Shown: positions 1-4,889 of the stretch, in pieces
Numbering within the stretch: position 1 is the stretch's first letter
Layout: every line of letters starts with the position of its first letter
Assembly (NCBI GenBank): GCA_002342205.1
Contig: DDPN01000029.1
Coordinates: forward strand, 1 to 9,048
Source: Chitinophagaceae bacterium UBA2467
GTDB lineage: Bacteria > Bacteroidota > Bacteroidia > Chitinophagales > Chitinophagaceae
Reading direction: 5' to 3'
Length of the DNA: 9,048 bases
Made by a program: the position numbers and the translations under genes
The notes under the pieces: generated by a model
Databases searched by the model: none
What the model saw: only the letters and a program-made list of their open reading frames with translations
What the model was told of the DNA's origin: nothing

Positions 1-717
1 GTGGAGGGCACGGCCTTCTTCACGTCCACCACGGCGATCACTTACCTCGCTCTTTCCGCCAACGAAGTTTGGATTCAAATCACGCTTGGCTAATACTTCA
101 CCTTTACAGATCCATACTTTAATTCCAATTTTACCGTATACGGTTTGTGCAAATACGTTTGCATAATCAATATCCATACGGAACGTATGAAGAGGAACAC
201 GACCTTGCTTGAACTCTTCGCTACGTGCAATCTCTGCTCCAGCCAAACGACCACTTAACTTAATTTTAATCCCTTCAGCTCCCATACGAAGTGCAGAGGC
301 AATTGCCATTTTAGTAGCACGCTTGAAGTTGATACGATTTTCAATTTGACGAGCAATTGTATCTCCCACAATCATTGCATCCAATTCAGGACGACGGATC
401 TCCAAAATGTTGATCTGAACATCTTCTTTATTGGTCAACTTTTTCAATTCCTCTTTGATGCGATCAACTTCGCCACCCCCTTTACCAATGATGATACCAG
501 GCTTAGAAGTATGAATAGTGACAATCAGTTTACCTAATGTACGCTCAATAACAATTTTGGAAATTCCACCTTTGTTAATACGTGCATTAAGATAGGTTCT
601 GATTTTGTGATCTTCAATCAGTTTACCGGCAAAGTCTTTTCTGTTGCCGTACCAGTTAGACTCCCATCCGCGGATGATGCCTAATCTGTTACCAATCGGA
701 TTTGCTTTCTGACCCAT
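1..717 (-). CDS. rpsC: 30S ribosomal protein S3 (3' end lies outside the window)
   Basis: S3 sits in the head of the small subunit, near the mRNA entry channel. The gene starts at ATG 715-717 and stays open for 239 codons to the window edge, so the stop codon and the last residues are missing. The protein begins MGQKANPIGNRLGI, the classic S3 start. A type II KH RNA-binding domain carries the GKGG loop at about residues 78-81 (IIIGKGGGEVDRI). The C-terminal S3 domain follows, with IKLSGRLAGAEIARSEE and a basic SDRRGGREEGRAL stretch at the edge. It lies 24 bases after rplV and is the last visible gene of the S10 operon; rplP and rpmC would be expected next, outside the window. Nothing is unusual in the visible part. 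Confidence 0.97.
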   Translation of the reverse strand, partial: MGQKANPIGNRLGIIRGWESNWYGNRKDFAGKLIEDHKIRTYLNARINKGGISKIVIERTLGKLIVTIHTSKPGIIIGKGGGEVDRIKEELKKLTNKEDVQINILEIRRPELDAMIVGDTIARQIENRINFKRATKMAIASALRMGAEGIKIKLSGRLAGAEIARSEEFKQGRVPLHTFRMDIDYANVFAQTVYGKIGIKVWICKGEVLAKRDLNPNFVGGKSEVSDRRGGREEGRALH

Positions 718-741
718 GTTTGGTGTAGGTTATTTTTAGTA

Positions 742-1086
742 TTATTTATTTCCTTTTGAATCTACAATGACAGTTACGTGGTTACTACGTTTGCGAACAC
801 GATAGCCACGACCCTGTGGAGCAGGACGCATACGCTTGATAGTGCGCGCACCATCCACGAAAATTGTTTTAATGATCAACTGGCTTTCATCTCCACCTTC
901 GTTCTTTTGTTTCCAATTGCTGATCGCACTTAAAACGAGCTTACGCAAAGGCACGGCTGGGTGCTTTGGGTTATGCTCTAACTGGGCCAATACATTTTCA
1001 ACTTTTTGGCCACGGATCATATCCGCAAGCAAACGCATCTTACGAGGCGATGTGGGATAATTTCTCAATTTAGCTACTGCTTCCAT
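742..1086 (-). CDS. rplV: 50S ribosomal protein L22
   Basis: L22 binds 23S rRNA and contributes a long beta-hairpin to the wall of the nascent-peptide exit tunnel. The 114-residue protein begins MEAVAKLRNYPTSPRKMRLL, a typical start for the family, and its length is normal. The basic hairpin is visible at about residues 82-102 (KRMRPAPQGRGYRVRKRSNH). In other bacteria, changes in this hairpin affect macrolide response; I see no deletion or insertion here. The ATG at 1084-1086 follows the rpsS stop by 18 bases, and rpsC begins 24 bases after the stop, so it is translated from the same operon message. No Shine-Dalgarno sequence precedes the start. Confidence 0.97.
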   Translation of the reverse strand: MEAVAKLRNYPTSPRKMRLLADMIRGQKVENVLAQLEHNPKHPAVPLRKLVLSAISNWKQKNEGGDESQLIIKTIFVDGARTIKRMRPAPQGRGYRVRKRSNHVTVIVDSKGNK

Positions 1087-1104
1087 GATTAATTATTTCT
1101 GGGA

Positions 1105-1374
1105 TTAACCTTCTTTTTTAGAGTGTCCTTTAAATTGACGTGTAGGGGCAAATTCACCCAACTTATGTCCTACCATGAATTCGGTAACATAAACAGGGAT
1201 GAACTTATTTCCATTGTGCACTGCAAAAGTGTGTCCCACAAAATCAGGAGAGATTGTAGAACGACGACTCCAGGTCTTGATCACACCCTTTTTAGACTTT
1301 CCTTCGTTCATTGCCATCACCTTGTTCTCAAGGTGAGTAGCGATATAAGGACCTTTTTTAATCGAACGAGCCAT
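1105..1374 (-). CDS. rpsS: 30S ribosomal protein S19
   Basis: S19 pairs with S13 in the head of the small subunit and contacts the A-site finger region. The 89-residue protein has the usual length and the family's hallmarks from end to end: MARSIKKGPYI at the start, the KTWSRRSTI strand, then FVGHTFAVHNGNKFIPVYV and VGHKLGEFAPTR. ATG 1372-1374 lies 25 bases after the rplB stop. The order rplB-rpsS-rplV-rpsC is the conserved bacterial S10 order. A plus-strand reading frame of the same length covers almost the same bases but resembles nothing and is a shadow of this gene. Confidence 0.97.
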   Translation of the reverse strand: MARSIKKGPYIATHLENKVMAMNEGKSKKGVIKTWSRRSTISPDFVGHTFAVHNGNKFIPVYVTEFMVGHKLGEFAPTRQFKGHSKKEG

Positions 1375-1399
1375 ATCGGATTTATTAGATGATTATTTT

Positions 1400-2239
1400 T
1401 TACTTAGTTGATAGTTTACTTCCGTTCTTACGCTGGATGATCAATTTGTCGCTGGCCTTTCCAACTGTACGAGTTTTCAAACCACGTGAATACTGACCAT
1501 TTCTAGAACGAGGTTGGCCTCCAGATGCCTTTCCTTCACCACCACCCATTGGGTGATCTACTGGGTTCATCGCCACACCTCTGTTGCGAGGACGAATACC
1601 TCTCCAACGGTTGCGACCTGCTTTACCCATACTCTGTAAGCTGTGATCACTATTGCTCACTACACCTACAGTAGCACAACAATCAATCAATACTTTACGA
1701 AGCTCACCACTTGGCATTTTCAATACCGCGTAACGATCTTCTTTGTTTGCAAGCTGCGCAGAAGAACCAGCACTACGTGCCAACTTTCCACCTTGACCAG
1801 GTTGCATTTCGATGTTGTGTATGTTAGTACCTAATGGCATGTTGCGCATTGGTAAAGTGTTACCTACTTCAGGAGCCACATTCACACCACTTTCAACTTT
1901 CGCACCCACTTCCAAACCTTGTGGAGCAAGGATGTAGCGCTTTTCACCATCTCCGTATACAACTAAAGCGATAAATGCAGTACGGTTTGGATCGTACTGA
2001 ATAGATTCAACAGTTGCAACACCAGATTTATTTCTCTTGAAGTCGATGATACGATACTTCTTCTTGTGTCCACCACCACGATAACGCATCGTAAGGTGAC
2101 CAGAAGTATTACGTCCACCTGTACGAGGCTTTGCTTCAATCAAGCTCTTCTCAGGAACATTAGTAGTAACCTCAGCATAGGAATTTCCAATTCTCCAGCG
2201 GGTTCCTGCGGTAATCGGTTTAAATTTCTTTAGTGACAT
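1400..2239 (-). CDS. rplB: 50S ribosomal protein L2
   Basis: L2 is a primary 23S rRNA-binding protein needed for subunit association and for an active peptidyl transferase centre. The 279-residue protein is slightly longer than the E. coli one. It has the N-terminal OB-fold region (GGRNTSGHLTMRYRGGGHKKK, about 41-61), then the SH3-like region with MNPVDHPMGGGEG at about 224-236. Counting places Asp228 and His229 at the positions known to be conserved in E. coli L2, but residue 231, usually His, is Met. I believe Met here is common in Bacteroidota, but that is from memory. Transcription comes from rplW, 55 bases upstream; that spacer contains a 7-bp hairpin ending 16 bases before this ATG (2237-2239). 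Confidence 0.97.
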   Translation of the reverse strand: MSLKKFKPITAGTRWRIGNSYAEVTTNVPEKSLIEAKPRTGGRNTSGHLTMRYRGGGHKKKYRIIDFKRNKSGVATVESIQYDPNRTAFIALVVYGDGEKRYILAPQGLEVGAKVESGVNVAPEVGNTLPMRNMPLGTNIHNIEMQPGQGGKLARSAGSSAQLANKEDRYAVLKMPSGELRKVLIDCCATVGVVSNSDHSLQSMGKAGRNRWRGIRPRNRGVAMNPVDHPMGGGEGKASGGQPRSRNGQYSRGLKTRTVGKASDKLIIQRKNGSKLSTK

Positions 2240-2255
2240 GTTAGTTTACTTTTAT

Positions 2256-2277
2256 TTCAACATTTGCGGCTGTTGAA
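2256..2277 (-). promoter_or_regulatory. Hairpin in the rplW-rplB spacer
   Basis: TTCAACA at 2256-2262 and TGTTGAA at 2271-2277 form a perfect 7-bp inverted repeat around an 8-base loop. In the message it lies 16 bases before the rplB ATG, inside the widest spacer of the rplC-to-rpsC part of the operon (55 bases against 18 to 28). There is no T-tract after it, so it is not an intrinsic terminator. It could tune rplB translation or mark an RNA-processing site; neither is shown by the sequence. Confidence 0.4.
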
Positions 2278-2294
2278 GCCATTCGTTTTTACAA

Positions 2295-2594
2295 TTAAAT
2301 AGTTGAATACAGATCAATTGTTTCGCCTTCGGCAACGGTTACAAATGCTTTTTTGTAAGCAGGCTTACGACCAGCAATAAATCCACTCTTGGTGAAACGA
2401 GTTTTGTTTTTACCAGGCACTACAGATGTGTTCACATTTGTTACAGTGACTCCATAAAAACTCTCTACTGCTTTTTTGATCTCAAGCTTGTTTGCCTTAC
2501 GCGCTACTTTAAAAGCAAAGCGACGTAATTTCTCCTGCTGGGCATTAGCCTTTTCAGTTAGGATGGGCTTAATCAATACTTCTGAAAGTTTCAT
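2295..2594 (-). CDS. rplW: 50S ribosomal protein L23
   Basis: L23 lies at the mouth of the exit tunnel, where trigger factor and the signal recognition particle dock. I chose ATG 2592-2594, giving 99 residues beginning MKLSEVLIKPILTEKA, which matches the usual start of the family and leaves a normal 22-base spacer after rplD. A TTG at 2610-2612 in the same frame would add MKKTSE, but it would start almost on top of the rplD stop and extends beyond the usual N-terminus. Family features are ILTEKAN near the start, FKVARKANKLEIKKAVESFY in the middle, and the basic loop PGKNKTRFTKSGFIAGRKP that reaches into rRNA. It is an ordinary member of the S10 operon. Confidence 0.96.
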   Translation of the reverse strand: MKLSEVLIKPILTEKANAQQEKLRRFAFKVARKANKLEIKKAVESFYGVTVTNVNTSVVPGKNKTRFTKSGFIAGRKPAYKKAFVTVAEGETIDLYSTI

Positions 2595-2616
2595 TTCGCT
2601 TGTTTTTTTCAATTAG

Positions 2617-3258
2617 TTATGCTTCGCTACCTTCTTCCTCAGCAAATATTTTAGCAGCGCTTTCCGTTAATACCAGCACTTCAGAATTAACGATGTCGTA
2701 CGTGTTGATATCACTTAGTAAAACACCCATCACAGAGGGAGCATTACGTAAAGACAATTCAACATTATCGTTATAGTCAGGAGTGATAAAGAGTGCTTTC
2801 TTGTCAGCCACCTTAAGATTACCAAGGATTTCCATGAACTGCTTAGTCTTTGGCTTTTCCATTGTGATATCTTCTACAACTACAATTGCATTGTCTTTTG
2901 CCTTGTAGCTTAATGCAGAAATCTTAGCCAAATCCTTCACCTTTCTGTTCACCTTAATAGAGTAGCTATGAGGCTTAGGTCCAAAGATGGTACCACCGCC
3001 TTTGTAAAGAGGGTTACGGATATTACCCTTACGAGCACCACCCGTACCTTTTTGCTTATGCAATTTGCGGCTAGCTCCTTTTACTTCTGCACGTGTTTTT
3101 ACTTTGTGCGTACCCTGGCGCTGTGCAGCTAAATACTGCTTAACAGCTAAATAGATCACGTGATTATTTGGCTCAGCACCAAAAATCTCTTCGGGTAATT
3201 CTACTGAGCGACCTGTGGTAGCTCCTTTTGTATTTAAAACGTCAAGTTTCATTTTCAT
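2617..3258 (-). CDS. rplD: 50S ribosomal protein L4
   Basis: L4 binds 23S rRNA and lines the exit-tunnel constriction with an extended loop. The 213-residue protein shows this loop at about residues 56-95, with RAEVKGASRKLHKQKGTGG followed by ARKGNIRNPLYKGGGTIFGP, and the globular domain around it. The C-terminus ends in a short acidic tail (AEEEGSEA). Two ATGs fit the start, 3256-3258 and 3250-3252, differing by two residues (MKMKL or MKL); the sequence does not decide between them. In E. coli, L4 represses its own operon through the S10 leader. Here the rpsJ leader looks too short for that mechanism, so any autoregulation would need another site, such as the rpsJ-rplC spacer (inference). 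Confidence 0.97.
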   Translation of the reverse strand: MKMKLDVLNTKGATTGRSVELPEEIFGAEPNNHVIYLAVKQYLAAQRQGTHKVKTRAEVKGASRKLHKQKGTGGARKGNIRNPLYKGGGTIFGPKPHSYSIKVNRKVKDLAKISALSYKAKDNAIVVVEDITMEKPKTKQFMEILGNLKVADKKALFITPDYNDNVELSLRNAPSVMGVLLSDINTYDIVNSEVLVLTESAAKIFAEEEGSEA

Positions 3259-3286
3259 TTCAGTTTTTCAGTTGTGAATGCTGCAC

Positions 3287-3904
3287 TCATTTTTGAATCA
3301 GTACAATGGAACCATTGTGACCTGGCACAGATCCACTCACTAGGATATAATTCTTTTCTGCAAAGATTTTAACCACTTTAAGGCCTTTCATCTTTACTCG
3401 ATCATTACCCATACGACCAGCCATACGCATACCTTTCATTACACGGCTGGCATCAGAAGAGTTACCGAGTGATCCGGGTGCACGCTGACGATCGTGCTGA
3501 CCGTGTGATTGCTCACCTACCCCGCTAAATCCATGACGCTTTACAACACCCTGGAAACCTTTACCCTTAGTAGTACCAACTACTTCGATTGTCTCTCCTT
3601 CAGAGAAAATATCGACAGTAATTGTTTCACCGAGATTTTTCTCGATAGAGTAATTACGGAATTCCTTAGAGAATTGCTTAGGAGAAGTTTGTGATTTGGA
3701 GAAATGGTTGACTTCGGCTTTTGTAGCACGCTTTTCTTTCTTGTCACCATAAGAGAGCTGAAGTGCGCTGTAGCCATCAGACTCCTTTGTTTTTACTTGT
3801 GTAACCACACAAGGACCCGCCTCGATGATCGTACAGGCGGTCTGCTTTCCAGAGGGATCGAATACACTGGTCATTCCGACCTTTTTCCCAATAATACCTT
3901 TCAT
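3287..3904 (-). CDS. rplC: 50S ribosomal protein L3
   Basis: L3 is an early 23S rRNA-binding protein whose long loop reaches the peptidyl transferase centre. I start it at ATG 3902-3904, giving 205 residues beginning MKGIIGKKVGMTSVFDPSG, the standard family start. The open frame continues upstream to a TTG at 3965-3967, adding 21 residues unlike any L3, so the longer form is rejected. The loop region is clear: GFQGVVKRHGFSG (about 116-128), then HDRQRAPGSLGNSSDASR, and KGMRMAGRMGNDRV (about 157-170). In E. coli, PrmB methylates a Gln directly after GSIG; here that position is Asn148, so this L3 is probably not methylated there. The gene follows an unusually long 265-base spacer after rpsJ and precedes rplD by 28 bases. 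Confidence 0.97.
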   Translation of the reverse strand: MKGIIGKKVGMTSVFDPSGKQTACTIIEAGPCVVTQVKTKESDGYSALQLSYGDKKEKRATKAEVNHFSKSQTSPKQFSKEFRNYSIEKNLGETITVDIFSEGETIEVVGTTKGKGFQGVVKRHGFSGVGEQSHGQHDRQRAPGSLGNSSDASRVMKGMRMAGRMGNDRVKMKGLKVVKIFAEKNYILVSGSVPGHNGSIVLIQK

Positions 3905-4169
3905 GTTCTTCGGTTTTGTGCCTACAAGGTTATTGGGACAATCTGAACACGATCGTTCAGACTTCAATCCCCGTTTGCCACCGACCTTTTCCTTTCTGGG
4001 GAAGTACCGGCAGTAAACAAACCCTGAATGGCTTGTTTTATGTTTAAAAGCCAGCGCTCTTTTTTTGCCACTTGTTTAGAGTGTCAATTGAGAGATGGCG
4101 ATTGTTTCAAAAATTCAATTATAAGAACTATGGGAGTTGCGAATTCCCTTACGCAAATTTTCAAAGCAA
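3905..4169 (-). promoter_or_regulatory. Structured rpsJ-rplC spacer, possible leader region
   Basis: These 265 bases separate rpsJ from rplC, roughly ten times the other spacers of the operon. I see no supported gene. Three hairpins can be drawn. TCTGAAC/GTTCAGA at 3942-3948 and 3955-3961 has a 6-base loop and begins 38 bases before the rplC ATG. AAACAA/TTGTTT at 4015-4020 and 4033-4038 has two further G-C pairs after one mismatch. The third overlaps the end of rpsJ (4161-4180). None is followed by a T-tract on the minus strand, so none is a clear terminator. I found no good TTTG/TAnnTTTG promoter here. The region may be a translational control leader for L3 and L4, or the remains of an inserted sequence; both are inference. 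Confidence 0.35.
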
Positions 4170-4180
4170 CTACGCTTTGA
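4161..4180 (-). other. Hairpin enclosing the rpsJ stop codon
   Basis: TCAAAGC at 4161-4167 and GCTTTGA at 4174-4180 form a perfect 7-bp stem whose 6-base loop holds the TAG stop codon of rpsJ (4170-4172). The downstream side on the minus strand reads AAATTTGCG, which is too poor in T to be a standard intrinsic terminator. It could slow ribosome release, protect an RNA end, or be coincidence, since half of it is coding sequence. Confidence 0.3.
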
Positions 4181-4475
4181 TCTCTACTTCAACACCACTG
4201 GGCAAATCTAATTTGCTCAATGCATCAACTGTGCGGCTAGTGGATGTATAAATATCCAATAAGCGCTTATGTGTCGCTAACTGAAATTGCTCACGACTCT
4301 TCTTGTTAACGTGAGGTGAACGTAGTACAGTAAAAATTTTTGTACGCGTTGGAAGAGGAATAGGTCCTGTTACAACCGCGCCAGTACTACGTACGGTTTT
4401 TACGATCTTATCAGCAGACTTGTCTACCAAGTTGTGATCGTAAGATTGCAATTTTATTCTGATTCGCTGCGACAT
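4170..4475 (-). CDS. rpsJ: 30S ribosomal protein S10 (NusE)
   Basis: S10 is part of the small-subunit head and, as NusE, also joins transcription antitermination complexes with NusB and NusG. I start it at ATG 4473-4475, giving 101 residues beginning MSQRIRIKLQSYDHNLVDKS, the normal start and length. An open frame extends upstream to 4547, but the extra 24 residues cover the promoter and resemble no S10. Family motifs are GPIPLPTRTKIFTVLRSPHV and NKKSREQFQLATHKRLLDIY; the latter lies in the extended loop. The stop is TAG, inside a hairpin. It is the first gene of the S10 transcript, with a promoter about 31 bases upstream, and is separated from fusA by a terminator and a palindromic element. 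Confidence 0.97.
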   Translation of the reverse strand: MSQRIRIKLQSYDHNLVDKSADKIVKTVRSTGAVVTGPIPLPTRTKIFTVLRSPHVNKKSREQFQLATHKRLLDIYTSTSRTVDALSKLDLPSGVEVEIKA

Positions 4476-4505
4476 GTGTGATTTTCCCTTTTTCTTTAGG
4501 GGATG

Positions 4506-4537
4506 CAAAGGTAAGTGAGAACTCCGTACCAACCAAA
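4506..4537 (-). promoter_or_regulatory. Promoter of the S10 operon
   Basis: On the minus strand TTTG (4537-4534) is followed after 20 bases by TACCTTTG (4513-4506). This is a full match to the Bacteroidota form with TTTG near -33 and TAnnTTTG near -7. Transcription should start near 4500, leaving a leader of about 25 bases before the rpsJ ATG. That is far shorter than the long structured S10 leader of E. coli, so L4-dependent attenuation of that kind is unlikely here. Confidence 0.8.
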
Positions 4538-4631
4538 TAGTTATCACGCAATTTTTAGCCCCATTTAAAATAATTCTCCCATTACGGCGACTGCGGCTTA
4601 ATGGCCTGTTTTTCAGGAGATTGTATTTTCT

Positions 4632-4819
4632 AAAGCAAGGCAGACTCTGGTCGAAGCCCTCAGCACAACGGCGCCCGGAAGAACGGCGAGTGAGCCGTTA
4701 AAAGCCGGCGCTGTTTGAGGCCGACCGCCACAGGCGGGAGGCCGAGTTTGACGGCTTTAGGCGAACGATGTCGTTCTTTAGCCGTTGTGGTGCAGGCGAG
4801 ACCGGAACTGCATTGCTTT
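4632..4819. repeat. 188-base nested palindrome, cloverleaf-like
   Basis: The outer arms pair imperfectly over about 40 bases: AAAGCAA (4632-4638) with TTGCTTT (4813-4819), GCAG (4640-4643) with CTGC (4808-4811), GGTC (4649-4652) with GACC (4800-4803), and CACAACGGC (4664-4672) with GCCGTTGTG (4781-4789). Inside are three hairpins: AACGGC/GCCGTT at 4682-4687 and 4694-4699; GGCC-GA-CCGCC with loop ACA at 4719-4743, with GA on both sides of its internal loop; and GAACGA/TCGTTC at 4763-4776. Longer alternative pairs also exist: AAGAACG (4679-4685) with CGTTCTT (4772-4778), and AAAGCCG (4701-4707) with CGGCTTT (4752-4758). It is visibly richer in G and C than its surroundings. No target-site duplication is evident. 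It may be a dispersed palindromic repeat, a MITE-like element, or a structured RNA. Confidence 0.7.
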
Positions 4820-4836
4820 GGGAGAGAAGTTCACCT

Positions 4837-4866
4837 AAAAAAAAGACCGCTTCAGGTGAAGCGGCC
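4837..4866 (-). terminator. Intrinsic terminator of fusA
   Basis: On the minus strand the stem GGCCGCTTC / GAAGCGGTC (nine pairs, one of them G-U, loop ACCT) is followed directly by eight T. It begins 23 bases after the fusA stop codon. The strong stem and long T-tract make this a confident rho-independent terminator, ending the fusA transcript before rpsJ. Confidence 0.9.
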
Positions 4867-4889
4867 TTTGCGTATTAATTGGAAAGAAA

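Larger units (their letters stand above)
4476..4889. other. Gene-free stretch between fusA and rpsJ
   Basis: This 414-base gap holds, in the direction of transcription, the fusA terminator (4837-4866), a GC-rich nested palindrome (4632-4819), about 90 AT-rich bases without recognised content, the S10 operon promoter (4506-4537) and a short leader. A plus-strand frame beginning at 4715 runs through it into fusA but starts inside the palindrome and has no family resemblance, so I do not call a gene. Confidence 0.8.

Noticed and set aside
2595..2612. L23 start at TTG 2610-2612
   Set aside because: ATG 2592-2594 gives the usual N-terminus and a normal spacer after rplD.
3942..3961. Possible tRNA or intrinsic terminator at the rplC leader hairpin
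   Set aside because: There is no acceptor or T-loop pattern around it and no T-tract on the minus strand.
3905..3967. N-terminal extension of L3 from a TTG at 3965-3967
   Set aside because: The 21 extra residues resemble no L3, the family start MKGIIGKKVGMT is at an ATG (3902-3904), and the extension crosses a hairpin.
3964..4071. Small minus-strand frame of 35 residues from GTG 4069-4071, with a protein-like middle around NIKQAIQGLFTAGTSPE
   Set aside because: It vaguely recalls the start of a DUF2062-type protein, but it is short, begins with GTG, has no visible start signals, and the resemblance is from memory only. It could be a gene remnant; a protein search of all frames of 3905-4169 would decide.
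4476..4547. Longer S10 start at 4547
   Set aside because: It would translate across the strong TTTG/TACCTTTG promoter, and the normal MSQRIRIKL start is at 4473-4475.
4632..4819. CRISPR array or tRNA interpretation of the palindrome
   Set aside because: There are no regularly spaced direct repeats, and despite the cloverleaf shape it is far longer than a tRNA and lacks the T-loop consensus and an anticodon arm of proper size.
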